This document shows, piece after piece, positions 1-13,602 of a DNA stretch of 64,000 nucleotides (positions are counted from its first letter, which is position 1; every line of letters begins with the position of its first letter). The notes under the pieces were generated by a model. The model searched no databases, had not been told where the DNA came from, and saw nothing but the letters and a program-made list of their open reading frames with translations. The stretch spans positions 53,693 to 117,692 of the forward strand of contig MU858163.1 in assembly GCA_033297075.1 (NCBI GenBank). Direction: 5' to 3'. The DNA is from Rhypophila decipiens. Its lineage: Eukaryota; Ascomycota; Sordariomycetes; Sordariales; Naviculisporaceae. A program made the translations under genes and the position numbers.

Positions 1-1419
1 AGCGTTAATGCCGGACTGGATCGTATGCGGAGGGGCGAGATTAGTGGTGGGAAGTTGGTGGTGAGGGTTGCTTAGACTTGTAATCTGTACAAGTAAGAAA
101 ATGGACTTTGCATTCTTAAGTAAATCTTGACGGTGACACTTGGAGTCTGTTCAAAAGCAAGAGGAAGAGAAAGGATATGTCAAAATGGGACCGTTCGAGA
201 TATGAAAACTTCTTGTATATACTTGGTAGCAGAGAGACTGGAATTACATGTGTGTGGACATGTGGATACTCAGATGGTTGGCGAGCGACTATTAACATTG
301 ACACTTGATATCATGAGAAAATCAGACCAAATGAGATTTATATACCCTGCTCTCATTACTTCTAATAAATGAATTCGGAATGCTTGGCTGCGTGTATGGT
401 GTTATTGGTTAGCACGGGATCTAGACGGTTCCGAAAACAAGCAACACTGTAGGTCCGCTCTGACCGGCCTTGGGGAGGGTTGGGTTCGATTCCTAGCACG
501 AGCGGGAAGTTTGAACGCTTCGATGTAGAAACTTTGGTTTCGTGAGGCGTATGGTATCCATGGGATGTCGAAGATTCAGGTTCAAGTGCACAAAGCCAAG
601 TTGGAAGAATTCACGAGAAGAAGAGGTTTTTTTTGGTTGGGTTTATTTGCAACTCTCTGGGCAATACAGTCATACAAAGTCAAATTCGGCGGTTTGGTCC
701 GGTTATGCTAACAATCCCGCTTTTCGCTACCTTCCATTGTCATCGGCGTCATTGGCATGCCGGACAAAGACAGTCCGTTAGCGGGCCGCTTCGAGCATCC
801 CGACTTCTGCACGGGTGGAGCTTCTCAAAGCACGACAACCTCCCCGCCATGGCGCAATCCAACATCATCTCACATCACTTTTAACTTCACTCGAATTGAC
901 TTCTTGCTAGTTTTTAGGCTGTACGCCTTTACGGAGACAATACGAAAGCCATCCTCCAATCACATGTGACCCCTGCAAGGTGCAACTTTATCTGTGGTTC
1001 ACCAAGCACGTCAAGTCACAGCATCATAACACCATCCGCGGGGCTGATGACTTGTTATCGGACGCTGAGCATTCACTCCGACTTGCTGTATCCGTGTCAC
1101 TGTCTTGGACCGAGTTGACCAGTAGATCGGCAAGCTGGTCGACGACGTGATTGAGCCAAGAGACTTTGAGGGACCTTGATGGACCTTGATGGGTTCAGTA
1201 TCCGACAAGCCCGTTTGTACACAAGTTGAAGTAGATATCAACAGACTGACATCAATGGACTTTGACGTTTCATTGCAGGCTTGATGTCAACATGCTCTGA
1301 TTGATTAACTCTGGACTTGCTGCACTTGTGTTCCCTCCCGTTACCCTTCTCTTCCCTTTGTGAGCTTGTCTTTGTCTTTTCAGTATCATTATTCGCGGTG
1401 TTCAATATTCATATCGAGA
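1..1419. other. Intergenic region left of the monooxygenase
   Basis: No supportable protein gene is seen. Around 387-503 there is a tRNA-like stretch: an A-box-like segment near 396-415 and a good B-box (GGTTCGATTCC) at 483-493. The acceptor arm pairs poorly and about 45 nt separate the anticodon-like stem from the T arm, so it is not called as a gene. A short direct repeat (GGACCTTGAT, twice) lies near 1170-1190. CT-rich DNA just before 1420 fits a fungal promoter or leader. Confidence 0.5.
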
Positions 1420-3551
1420 ATGTCTTCAATAATCCATGCATCAGTAGCTGAGGCTCAACCAATACTGGCCGAAAAGCTGGAACAGCTCGCCATCTCCGAA
1501 GATGCATTGCCTAGCAGTCCCCCATCGACTGCGAGCGAGGACGATTCAAACACATCGTCTGACGTTTCAACCGAGCCTCTAGCGGAGGATGACACTATTC
1601 CTCCCGCGGTGGAGGACACAGGGCCAACATCTGTGCCCCAAAAGATATCGTCATATCCACAGTCTCGCATCACCCTCATCGACAGGTTCATTGACCAGCC
1701 ACGAGAACTGCGGGTGGCCGTCATCGGCGGTGGTCTGTCTGGTATCCTCGCTGGGGTGATGCTGCCGGCCAAGGTGCCCAACCTCAATCTCACCATCTAC
1801 GAGAAGAACCATGACTTTGTGAGCTGCCCCTTTCGGCCTCAAAAACATCCAACACATCAAATGCTAACATCAACCCTTCTTAGGGAGGAACTTGGCTTGA
1901 AAATGTCTACCCCGGCGTGCGGTGTGACATTCCCTCCCACGTCTACCAGTCCACCTTTGCACCCAAGACCGACTGGAGCGACCAGTTCGCGCCAGGGGCT
2001 GAGATCAGGGACTATTGGCAATCGGTAGCTCGCAAATACGACGTCTATCAATACGCCCGCTTTCACCACAAGGTCACCAATCTCGGCTGGGACACCACAG
2101 AGTCGGCCTGGAAAGTCACAGTGACCAACACCCAAACCGGCGAGACAACGACCGAAATCGCCGACTTTGTCCTAACCGCCATAGGCCGCTTCAACGCCTG
2201 GAAACTCCCCGATTACCCCGGCCTCTCCGACTACAAAGGTGTCCTCCGCCACGCATCAAACTGGAACTCAGACTTTGACCCAGCAGGCAAGAAGGTCGCC
2301 GTCATAGGCAACGGCGCAAGCGGGATCCAACTCGTTGCAAACCTTCAAAGGGTCGTATCCCACCTAGACCACTACGCCCGCAACAAGACCTGGATCGCAG
2401 CCAGCTGGGCCGGCGACGAGCGTACACTTGAGCCCCAACCTTACACCGAAGAACAAAAGCAACTCTTCTCCACCGACCCCGAAGCTTACCTCGCCTTCAG
2501 GAAAGACCTCGAAGACAAGTACTGGCGCCGCTTTTCCTCCTTCTTCCGCGGCTCAAAAGAGAACCTGGAGCTCCGTGAAAAGTTCACCGACATCATGCGC
2601 CAACGACTGCATAAAAAGCCCGAGCTGCTGGAACAGCTCGTCCCAGACTTTTCCCCCAACTGCCGCCGTCTAACTCCCGGACCTGGCTATCTCGAAGCCA
2701 TAAGCGAGCCCAATGTCTCCTACATCACCACGCCAATCGCCAAATTCACCGAGACAGGTATCCAAACCATTGACGGGGAGCATCGCCCCGTAGACGCAAT
2801 ATTCTGCGCAACGGGGGCAATAGGCAACATGCTCCCGCCCTTCGCCATCATCAACAGCCAAGGAACCGACCTGCGTGATATCTGGGATCCGTCAAAGGCA
2901 GCAGCAGACCCGACAACGCAAGAATCCTCCTCCTCTCACTCTGTGGTGAACAAAGGATACCCATACACATACCTCGGCCTCGCCACCCCTCGATATCCCA
3001 ACCTCCTCTTCCTCAGCGGGCCCCATGGCACAGGCGCCTCAGGAACAGTACCCCACGCTGTAGAAACCCAACTAACCTATTTCGCCAAACTCCTACGAAA
3101 AGTCTCGCGCGAAGGAATCGCCACCATCTCCCCGTCAAAGGACGCAACAGATGACTTTGTCGAATACTCGGACGCTTTCTTTTCCAAAACAGTCTTGTCA
3201 GACCCGTGCTCGAGCTGGTATAACGGGGGACGAAAAGGTAACAGAGTAACCGGGATTTGGCCTGGTAGCGCGGGGCATGTCACCGCCGTTAGACGGGAGC
3301 CGAGGTGGGAGGATTGGGAATACAGTTACCTGGGGGATAAACTTGATGGGAAAGTGAATAGGTTTCAGTTCTTCTTTGGGAGTGGGTGGACTAGCAAGGA
3401 GGCTGAGGAGGGGAGTGACATGACGGGGTATTTGAAGTTGCAGGCGCATCCTGCGTTTGAGGGGACGACAGGGAAGCAAGTCAAGGGAGGAGGAGTGGAT
3501 GTTAGGGATTTGCATGAGCAATGGTGGGATTTACCTGGTTATCGTGGCTGA
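1420..3551 (+). CDS. FAD-dependent monooxygenase, Baeyer-Villiger type (2 exons)
   Basis: Predicted flavin monooxygenase that would insert oxygen into a ketone or N/S-containing substrate using NADPH; the substrate is not known. Exons 1420-1818 and 1884-3551 join in phase 0 across a GTGAGC...CTAAC...TTAG intron, giving 688 residues. The spliced protein shows the FAD Rossmann motif GGGLSG (about 103-108) and GGTWxENxYPGxxCD just after the intron. A BVMO-like fingerprint YKGVLRHASNW (consensus FxGxxxHxxxW, with Y for F) and a second, NADPH-type motif GNGASG follow. The first 90 residues are a Ser/Thr/Asp-rich extension of low complexity. I chose the ATG at 1420 because the upstream in-frame ATG at 1360 adds only an unconserved-looking tail. 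No partner biosynthetic gene lies within 8 kb. The family call is firm; the reaction type is inferred from the fingerprint. Confidence 0.88.
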
Positions 3552-6500
3552 GGAGGAGGACTCGGATGGCGAGGACGGCGAGGACGGACAGGGAATTTGG
3601 ATTAGAGTGAAATTATTGTGGTTAACATATACGCTTGTCTACTAGTATATGGGACTGGAGTGCCCACGGACACAAGGATATCATATTTGTCGGCTTCGAC
3701 ACGAGCTTGAATCAAGATTAAATGAATAATATCATCTGGGTCGCAAGTTCTCAACCGGACGGTGCAATGTTAAGATAATAGGTTTCGATCTTGAAATTTT
3801 TGGCCCATCTGGCTGTAGAATCGCCAGGCTGCTGATGTCTTCCTTGTCATCTACAATACATATCTATCTCCTGATCTCTAGGATTGCCCTCGGAGTGTAC
3901 TCTCTCGTAGGGGAGGACCTTGGTTGCTGGGTATGCCGGTATGCTTAGGGGACGAGCCCTAGTTTGTCAGCAAAGTCTAGAATCCTCGATAAAGAGTCAA
4001 AAGCTGCAGGTATAAAGCTCTTCAAACAGTCACGGGGGTTGTTTCTCCGCCTAAAGATTGCCCTAGCTTTCGCAGCGGCCATGGGTCTGTCATATTCAGG
4101 TTTTAACGTGCATAATAAGGTCCTGCCCTGCATCACAAGGACTTTGGTTCGGCCTAACTGGGCTGAAACCAACGGAGAAACTTACTTGGTTATCCATGGT
4201 AAAGCCTTGCGGGTATGTCTGTCTTTTGTTCCGGTCACTAATGACGATGTACATAGGGTAGGACAGAGGCACCAACACACATACACACCAGAGTAGAAGG
4301 CCCGACCAACCGGAGTGCTTAAATACTCAAGCCGGAAGATATGACCGGATATTCCTCGGCTCAGTCATGCGCTTGATGGTTCTTTCGTAAGTACATGCGG
4401 ATGCACTACAAAACAACCATATGATCCTCAGGTACCAAGAACGGATGCATGGACTTTCGTTATGATCATTGATATCTGTTTATCGCTGCTGCAACAAAGG
4501 TAATGAAGCACATCTCCAACTTGGCAGCAGTCAATATCTAGTTGCACCTTTACATCATGCGCGGTCCTATTGTATTCCAAAATCCTTTAAACTGACCAAA
4601 TAGACAAGGAGTCCAAGAAGGACCATCCCTCCACCACGCTTATCATCGCTCCTTTCAAGGATGGTTACCGAACACCGTCACCGTCACCATCTCACTCCAC
4701 CACGACCATACATGATACACCGAAAGATATACCATGAATGGAGCCAAAAGTTGGAAGTGGTAGGTGCATATCCCGCACGCAGGGGTAAACGCAAGTGCAA
4801 GGCGGGACCACTGAACGAGCATGGACGGACATGATATAAACAGTTGGAAAAGAAATCACGCACGTGGGAGAGTTCTGCCTTCCCGTCCAGTCCATGAATG
4901 TTCCTCCCTAACCGGTGTGTCCAGGGCACAGCTGCTTTGATCGGAATTCCGCCAAGACAATACATACATCCGCACAGCCGCGCCTCGAGATTCGGGACCC
5001 CTGGTTCAAGCGGTAGCATACATGGCTAGTGTGCGGCGCAAAATACCATTTTGCAGGCAACATGTGGTGAATATGGAAGCTGCTGAGGCTTTGACCCTTT
5101 CTTTCGCTTGCTGACAGTGGGATGACACACCACACACCACACGTTCAGAAAGAGAGAAGGAGCGTGTGCCATTTTCTGGTCACGTTTATTCACTCCGGGT
5201 TCTTTCGTTTTGTAGCTCACTGGCAGTCTACGTCTCTGCCCGCCAGCTTTCGCAAACTACTACTCTAAACATTGCACACCCAAACCTTGCTGTCTTGATT
5301 GACCGAGGCAATGAAGGCCCTCGCAGAAGTCAACTTCCTTGGAAGGTCTAGACATTAAGTGACCATGCTGTCCTTCAAGTCTTGCTACACATTCAGGCCC
5401 ATGGCTCGCGACTGGATTAAAAGCACGCCGCTCGCCAGCGGCGAAGACATTGATGTCAAAAAGCTATAAGGGATGACCCAAAAGTCATGCATATCCGTGA
5501 CTGTACAACCGCCCCAGATCCAGGAGACCAGAGAGAGTTCTTACGCCAAGAAGAATTGACATTCTCCATACATATTGATTATTGACTTCTCTGCCTCAGC
5601 CTCTTCTTGATCTGAGATTATATGTATCAAGGTAGACAATAATAAGAGCTTCTACAAGTAAACAAGAGCTGAAATCGGGACGAACGACTATCCCTCACCA
5701 CTCGATGCAAGATGTATTTCTCGTCACGGTCCGACCCATGTACCGTAAAAGTTAGGCAGGTAGCGTCCTACAACCTAAGGTATGGACAAAACACCGTGCT
5801 CCTAGAGGATAAGTATATACAGTATCTAAATAAACTTCACCCGACGTATGCATCTCGGCAGATGATTGCGGAGCCGAATACTCGTATTTGGAAACAAGAG
5901 GGAGGGCCTCGTTGCTATTATCGTTAGTATCCGCTACATAGGTCCACTAGCAGCGTCTCTTTGCTTTTTCTTGCCTTGTCTTGGTAGTTTTATTAGATGT
6001 GGGTCTCTCACTTGTTCTTAACGTTATTTCTACAGCTATGAGCAATCAAGCCACTACTTGGATTTATACACATAGGTAGGGTTTCCCAGGAGAGGCACTT
6101 GCTGGTACTTTAGTAGTGGTAACATGCTTGTCACTGAGTTCATCATGATGAGCACGGCGAAACTTACAGCTTGACCCTCCTCTCCGGATCCAAGCAGCCG
6201 GCGTTGTTGACTGGACCCGTAACAGTGGGCTAGACAACCACGATGTGAATTCCTACATTTTGTGGACTGCGCGAGACGATTGTTGGGGGTCTGTGATGAT
6301 GATTTAGTTTTCCGCTCATCAGCCAGCTAGGACAGAAAGACTGCATGTATCACGCCGGTGTTGAGCTGTATCACAACCGCGATGGTGGCAATGTGAACTG
6401 GTAGGTATGAATGATTCCTCATCGATCGCCCTGGCATCCTGGATAGTCCATCCTAGGCATGCCTCATGTGTGTGAATGTGATGATGACTCCTTTCCAAGC

Positions 6501-9500
6501 GAGCGTATCTGGGCATCACATCCTGCTGAGATTCAGATGCAGCTTCGACTTCGTGAGCGAGTTAGTTTCATGACTCGTAGGATGGCAAGCTATCCCATCG
6601 TTCGAGTTCAGCTCCTTGCTCCTCTCCCTGGCTGCTCAGTGCCAGTGGAGATAGGATCTCCAAGTCAATGATCATCTCTTGAGCCTTTCCACTGCATCAT
6701 TATTAGCAGTTCATCGCCTATTAAGATCAAGTCACCCCACGGAATCCTAGCGCCTTTGACTTTGGGGGCCAGGCCGCCAGGGGGGAAAGGGGAAAGCAAT
6801 AAGAAGGAAGAGCTAAATAAATCGGCTAGGGAGCCGCAGCATCGTGTACATGTACCCCAGATCACATAGCCGTGATATCTGCGTACTTGTGCAGAATTCA
6901 GGTGAGGTCACGATGGGCCACCGTTCTGCAGGAAGGGGGCAGGCGAAATAAGAAATCCAGCCGGTTGACGCCTACTATTATGAAGTGGAAAGCAAGCCCC
7001 GTGTAGAAAGTTTGATTACCCGGGATTTAGTGCTGTTCTTACCGGGTAGAGAAGACACCCTTGGGCAGGAGTGTGTTCTCGCTGAGATTAATCTGGGGGC
7101 GGGACGATGCGAAGCTAATGCCGCCTGCAAGAACGGCTTCATCAAAATCATGAAAGAAAAAAACAGCTACGCGGACGGGCGGGAGGACGGGAAGAGAAGA
7201 ACGGGGCGGGATGTGGTACGTGTTTTTTCCCGGTTCCTGGGAGTGTTGATGTTACGGCACGATGTGCGGTACTTTAACCTGGAAACACGGTCGTTTGATG
7301 GCGACAGATATTACCGAGTCTTGGAAAGTGGCTTCTTCCCCTGTGCCCCGAGTTCTTGCAGGCTGGTCAAGAAAAGAAAAACATGATCATTGCCCGCATG
7401 TAGACTAGATGATGAGGGAAATGTTTCGAGGCTTGACGAGCCCAGCCTATTGGATTCCTCGTACGATGCCGCGAAGAATCGGGAAACGAGAATTCCACAT
7501 CAGACATTACCATTATTGCCAAGTCGGGGACCATACTAGCCAGCGGGACGGCCCAGAGTTGGCGTTGAGTATCTGATTTTGAGCCTATAGGGTGGTGTTC
7601 CCATTTCGGGATTGGGGGTGGAAGAAAGCCTCGCCCTGCTTGTCAGGTAGAGATGGTGTAGTGTTGTGTAATCATTTGAACATATGGAGAAACTAATACC
7701 GATATGCATCCGGATGGGTGTGCCTATCCACAGAGTAAACGTAAGTAACCTGGTATCTGGGCTTGGTATTGGACGAGTGTCACAAGTCCCGGCTGTCCTG
7801 GATGGCTGGGGAATGCAAGGAGCTTTGGCGCTGATGCCCTAGTTCAGGCCCCAGGGGACTGGAAATCAGAAGGCCACTAGTACTGACGGGCCGGAGGCAA
7901 AGCACAGTAGGAAGCAGGAACATGGACAGATGGACCGTAAAGTGTTAGTAGTCGCTTGGGGTCATGGAAGATGTCATTATTCCCAAATCTGAGAGAAAAA
8001 AAACCACAATTTTGTCGGTGAAGAACTCGCTCGTTGTTATCAGGACTACGGACACGAGAATGGTCAAAAGTCGAATACTTGACCAAGTCGGTTTAAACTC
8101 GGCCGGCATATCCATGGTTTCGGGCTCAAACATCCGATAAACGGGACCGATTCCCGTGTCTTGGCCCAGGGCCAAGAGAGTCAGCGACCAAATGTGAACT
8201 GTAGCGTTGTATCGCGGTCCTCAGCCCTCCATCACAGAGTGGTGTGTGGGCACTAAGAGGCAGAGGGGGTGGTCTTGCAGCAACGCTAAACGTAGGTGAA
8301 GAAAGGAAATGGCCATCCAGTTTCAGCGAGAGACCAGCACGAACTGTGCTTGCTGTAAGATGTGTGCAGGTCGCACAACGCCGGCAGTCGCTTGGTAAAC
8401 TCTGGTTAGATACACTAGTTGTAATTGACTGCTCCCGTCAGTAGTCCTCGTACAAGTTAGCACATGTCCAAGCCTCTCTCGCCCTCTCATTCTTGCGCAT
8501 ATCTAGTGAATGAGGAAAAGATGAACCACTCAGCTGGATACCGCCCCAAGAGGGAAGCCCTGGGCTAATGGTAGCATCACATGTGTAGTACTGGGGGCGA
8601 TGGATGCGGGCTTTCGTCTATCAGCGGGAATAGTAATACCAAGACTGCCGTAATGGAATCCTTCAAACTGTACATGCGTACGGGTTACTGGATTGTACTG
8701 TAGTCGAGCGCTTTGCCCAAGGCAGGGTAGGGGCTGTTGGCGCTGCTGACGTGCATTCGGCAACATCGAGAATCGTGACTGGCCTCCCCGGGGAATCATC
8801 TCCCTTCCGTGCCGAGATCGTAGTGAACTCATGATATATGACAGAATCCTTTGTCCTTATTGGTGCAGCTTGTTCCCCGTGGAAAACGAGAACAAGGGTC
8901 TGATCAATTCGAGAACCTTGGACGCGGCATTTTCTTGGCCTGTCTCGCAAGCTTTTTCAACTGTTTGCCTGACATGGGGATCACCCCGCCTTTTCGTGAG
9001 AGGGCATCAACATCGACAGGGACCTGGAATTGTGATATCCGGACCGCAGAGAGCTGGGAATAACTTTCGTATAATTTTTACATGCGATTGCCGTTAATCG
9101 TCATACCGCAACGGCATGTGGCTTGGATTTGTTTCGGTAGCAGTGTGCGACCTGTGCCGGGTAGCGACAGGATCCAGAGATATCAAGGAAGGACAGAATC
9201 TGGCGACTGGTTGCGACATCATTATCTTGATCTGGCATGGTTGCCTTTCTTGCCTTTTCAGGGGGAAAGGAACCTGGAAGGATAAACCCAAAGTTCTCCG
9301 ACCATTTGCTGCCCGGTGCCTTCCTCGTCACAAGAAGTCAAGTGGCAGGGTGGCTGATGGGCAGCTGCTGAACAGGTGAGTCAACACAAAAAAGAAGGTG
9401 CAGCCCGAGATTTCGGAGACAGCGGGGCACCTCACGCCAAGCTCGCCCGCCAAGACCCTGCCAAGACGGGAGCATGTGGGTCTGGCGGTTCTTGCTGCAT

Positions 9501-12091
9501 CCGCGCGGCAAAGCATTTGGTACGTATCGACTGCACGGGCCTCGTAGGCTGCTCTTCGTTCCTCCCAAGTTCCTTCCTTCCCCATCATCCCAGGTTTCGA
9601 AGGAACGCTTGGGCGATTGACCACGCAAAAAAGTACCCAGGTCCCACGGTACAGATATCCTCGTTTATTGCATGTGCTGATAACTGAACATCAGTGTAGG
9701 TGCTTGGCGAGGCATTGTTGTTCTCTCAATGATGATGTGATGGGTTGCGTTGTGAAGAAGCAGCTGTTAGTGGAATTTCCCTTCCCCGCCCGGGCTTTGG
9801 TCGGCTCCGCCCTCGATCTTAGCAGTCCGATCTTACGCAGACTTAAGCTCTCGGCAACTTTCGCCCCAACCGAATTCGTCTCACCTCTTCCCACACTCGC
9901 TGTTCTCCGGCGCTCCGGTTCAGTTCACCGCTGCTGGTAAGGTGCTGACACAACGCTGCTGCGCACACCCATTCAACCTCTGACCTTCCTCTGGCGTTCT
10001 TGGTGCGACCCTCCTTGATGGCCTTCTGTTTGGTTGGACACACCTGTGACTGAGCTGGTCATGCACTACCACTCTGACGGCCGCACAGGAAGCCGCCCCC
10101 AATATCGTGATTGACTGCCAAGTTACGCACTACAACACACCCAATTCTTATATCCGTGGACAATGACAAAACATCGAATTCCTTTTTGGACCTGACACTA
10201 AATGCGCTAATTCACAACATGGCCAGCAGATCCCTAATTTCTTGCAGGCAGAAATGTCTTGCGGGCTGACGGGAGTGGCTTGTACTGGGGTCCCCAGATG
10301 CTATTGATATTCGCACCAACAGCCAGACAAACCGGCGCCCTGGCAGCACGGGACTAGGGGAACATGTCACCTATCCGCGGATATCTCGCAGTTCAACGCC
10401 TTGAAACAACAGCGACCGATCTACTAGGATTTTCACGTGGCGACAGCTTTCTTTTTTTCTCTCCCCAGTCTGTGCGGAATCTAGGATAAGCGGGAGAATA
10501 TTCGATGACCCAAGCTGAACACTTTGGCAATCCTCCAAGATAGCGACTCCTGGCTCGAAACATTGTCTGAGCCCCGACGGAAAAAGAAGGACGGGAAACA
10601 TGGCCATGTTTGTATCTGCAGGCTCCTTTACCGAGCTGCACATCCAAGGAACAACAAATTTACACACCACTAGAAAGCCAACTGTCCGCCCCTCCAAAGT
10701 CGTTCGGTCGCTTTAGCGCAAGACTGCCGAAACTTCTTCCCCGGAATCACTATATTCACCACGGGACATCCAACTTACTGGGACTCGCTTCCCTCAACTG
10801 GTGGTATATCATTTTGCTCGCTAAACATTTGGGGGCTGCAGTTATACTGAAAATGTCGTCCATGCAACCCACCACTGGCCACCAAAAGGCCACCACGGCG
10901 CAAAACGGCCAAGCGACAGTTCGTGAACCGGGAAACCAGGTCAAGCCTACTGCAATTGCTCCCCCGACATCATCACATCTCATGCTCTGCAGGAGACGTC
11001 TCGTTCGAGCCACAGTGTGACTCCATCAAGAGGCTTCCGTGGTTCGTCAAGATGGTCCGCCAACCTCCTAGGAAGTGGGAACTTGCTGGACAATTCCCTA
11101 CGACTCGGAATGCTCCCATAAAGGAGCCGCCTTGTTCAGTATCTGGTTCCTGTCGCTGCTCTCCTCGTTTTTGCTTGCTGTTATTGGCTACCTAGCTCGC
11201 AGATGAGGGGCATCAGTCCTCTGTTGCGGCCGAACATCTGCTTCACCTCTGGTGTTGGTGCCAAGATATCCTAGACCCAAAGAGTGCCCACACCACCACT
11301 TCTCACACACCCCCGTTACCAGACTTTTACTTGGAGGGATAGCCCCCTTCTTTACGAAACTCTCCTGCGCATTGATAGGGGCGAGCCTGATGATGATCAC
11401 AACTAGTTCTCATCGAGACATGCCAACCATAGCAGAGCTTCAATACTCAAAGTCTTGGTCCTTCGATATATGTCAACGCCGCCTTGATAGACGGTTTTCA
11501 AGCACCCCTGCCTCACTTGACATACATGACACTTTTGTCACATCGCTGAGAGGCTAGTTCCTGACAACGCCGCATATCTGCGTTGTCATGAAGATGGAGC
11601 CAAGGGCGTGAAACTGTAGCAGGTACGCTGCTGTTGAGCCCAGTGTCCAGGTGGACAATGCTTCTGGGCTGGCCTTTTCCTACGCCTCCCAAGTCTTGCC
11701 CAGACATGTACGTATACAATAGTTCGATACTTGGTATCGGACACGGCAGGTATGCACACGGCTTCTGCAGTCGCTGGGAGTGCCCGGGGACAGTCAATAC
11801 ATGCTGCCTCTGCATATCCGCAGACACAGCTTCTATTATGCCAGTGGTGGGCGCGTGGCGCAGGTGCCCAATACCTGGATTTTGGGTCACCTTGCACTCT
11901 CGCTCGTATTTCCTTTCAAGCATGGCGTATATGGCAAACATATATCTCTGCCGTTCCCCGCGTCCGGTTTGCCCAAGTTGAAGTTTTGACTCCATCACCA
12001 ACCTACAGCCCACGCCTCCAACTGCTCGCTGGCCGACCCTTCTTCTAATACATACATCCTTCTTCCTCCATAATCCACGCACTCCAACACC
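3552..12091. other. 8.5-kb gene-poor region
   Basis: I see no supportable protein gene, rRNA or clear tRNA here. The many short open frames on both strands (for example near 3964-4296, 6985-7386 and 11513-12082) have no recognisable motif, no intron-joined continuation and no protein-like composition. Base composition is mixed and there is no strongly AT-rich block. It could hold a long promoter for the receptor gene at 12.1 kb, a non-coding transcript, or an eroded transposon; the sequence alone does not decide. Confidence 0.5.
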
Positions 12092-13602
12092 ATGGGCGTT
12101 GTAAGAGCCGTCTTACGAGCCGCACCGGCATCACCCACCACAAATGGGCCACAACCCATGACCACGGCTTATTGCGGTCTCAAGGCAATGGGTATGTGGG
12201 ATGGGCCCATACCGGATCGGGGCCGGGAGACTGTCATTATCATTTGGATCCTTGTGGCCTTTGCGACAATCTTTACGGCATTGAGGTTCTACGCAAAGAT
12301 CTGGAGGTTGGGAAAGCTGTGGTGGGATGACTGGGTGCTTCTTGCAAGCTGGGTAAGACGCTTCCCACCCATCTGATCTGCTCTAGCCAACTAACGTGGG
12401 CTCAGCTCTTCTTCTTGTTCCATGGCATCTGGTCACAACGAGCCGTCGACTATGGCCTCGGCAAATACCCATGCGATATCGACCCCCGAAACTTTGCAGG
12501 AATGGGTCTCGAAGGAGAGAATCTGGGTTCTACCTTTGGCATGTTCGCCGTGGTGTGGTCCAAGACGGCATTCGCCATCACCCTCCTTCGGTTAACAGAC
12601 GGCAAGACCAAAGCATTTATCTGGTTTGTCATCATCTCGATGAACGTCATCATGACGGCCGAAGTCATCTTGGTGTGGGTCAAGTGCACTCCTGTCCAGA
12701 GGACATGGGACAAGAGTGTCCCGGGCACGTGCTGGGAACCTCTTCCGGTCAACATCTACGGAGCTTTTGTTGGATGCTACTCTGGAGTCTGCGACATTCT
12801 GCTCGCATTGTTGCCATGGAAGCTGGTATGGGGCTTGAGGATGCAAAAGAAGGAAAAGTTTGGAGTCGCCATTGCGATGAGCCTTGGTGTCTTGTAAGTT
12901 GCTCGGTCCGCATGGCTGCCATGGCATAAAACTTGTGACTAACCTTGTGATAGGGCTGGTGCCACTGCATTTGTCAAGTCCGAAAAGATCTTTATCCTTG
13001 GCCAAGATAATTTTAGCTGTAAGTTTATAAATGTCTTTGCTTCCTCCGAGCCATGTGCTGACAATATCACAGACTACGGCAGTGAGCTTCTTGTCTGGGC
13101 CGGCGCCGAGATCGGTACGACCATCATGGCCGCGTGCATCCCCGTGCTGCGCGTCTTCTTCCGTGAAGTCAAGAGCCTGAGCACTGCCCGATCGAAATCT
13201 GACTACCCACGCGACTTCAGCGGTGGCAGCAATGACACCAAGGGCTCATCAGTCAAGTCCCCGCACTTGGGAAACACGGCCGCCAAGATGCCTCGCCCAA
13301 AGACCATCGGGTCGCAGCCCATCAAGCTCGCCCACAGCAAGTCACTCTCTGACGATCTGGATAGTCCCACCTGCGTCGACGGCAGGGACGACAACAGCGA
13401 GAAGTATATCCTCGACAGCCAGATGAGCTCCGAAAGCTCCAGACAACAAATTTTGCGGACGCAGGAGTATGAAGTCGAGTACCACGATACCGTGAGGCGA
13501 TCCCAGCAGTCCGAGAACCGTTCGAGGAACGGGAGTTTTGCCGGCAGGAGGGCGGAAGCAGAGCATGAACTGAGTACCATGCCACGGACGAGATTTGTCT
13601 GA
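12092..13602 (+). CDS. PTH11-type 7-TM integral membrane protein (fungal rhodopsin domain)
   Basis: Predicted plasma-membrane protein of the fungal rhodopsin-fold family that includes PTH11-like receptors; a sensory role is inferred from the family. Exons 12092-12352, 12406-12893, 12954-13018 and 13073-13602 join with consistent phases (0, 2, 1) and canonical GTAAG/YAG sites, giving 447 residues. Seven hydrophobic segments are visible: ETVIIIWILVAFATIF, DDWVLLASWLFFLF, FGMFAVVWSKTAFAI, FIWFVIISMNVIMTAEVIL, VGCYSGVCDILLALLPW, FGVAIAMSLGVLAGATAF and LLVWAGAEIGTTIMAACI. The typical WWDDW at the start of helix 2 and the C...C pair of the extracellular loop (KCTP, GTCW) are present. A roughly 150-residue Ser/Arg-rich cytoplasmic tail follows. 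There is no CFEM domain at the N terminus. Confidence 0.88.

Noticed and set aside
6985..7386. 133-codon plus-strand open frame in the gene desert
   Set aside because: No recognisable motif and no flanking exon; length is within chance for GC-balanced DNA.
11513..12082. 189-codon minus-strand open frame in front of the receptor gene
   Set aside because: No domain, mixed basic composition, overlaps the probable promoter of the receptor gene, and no intron-joined continuation.
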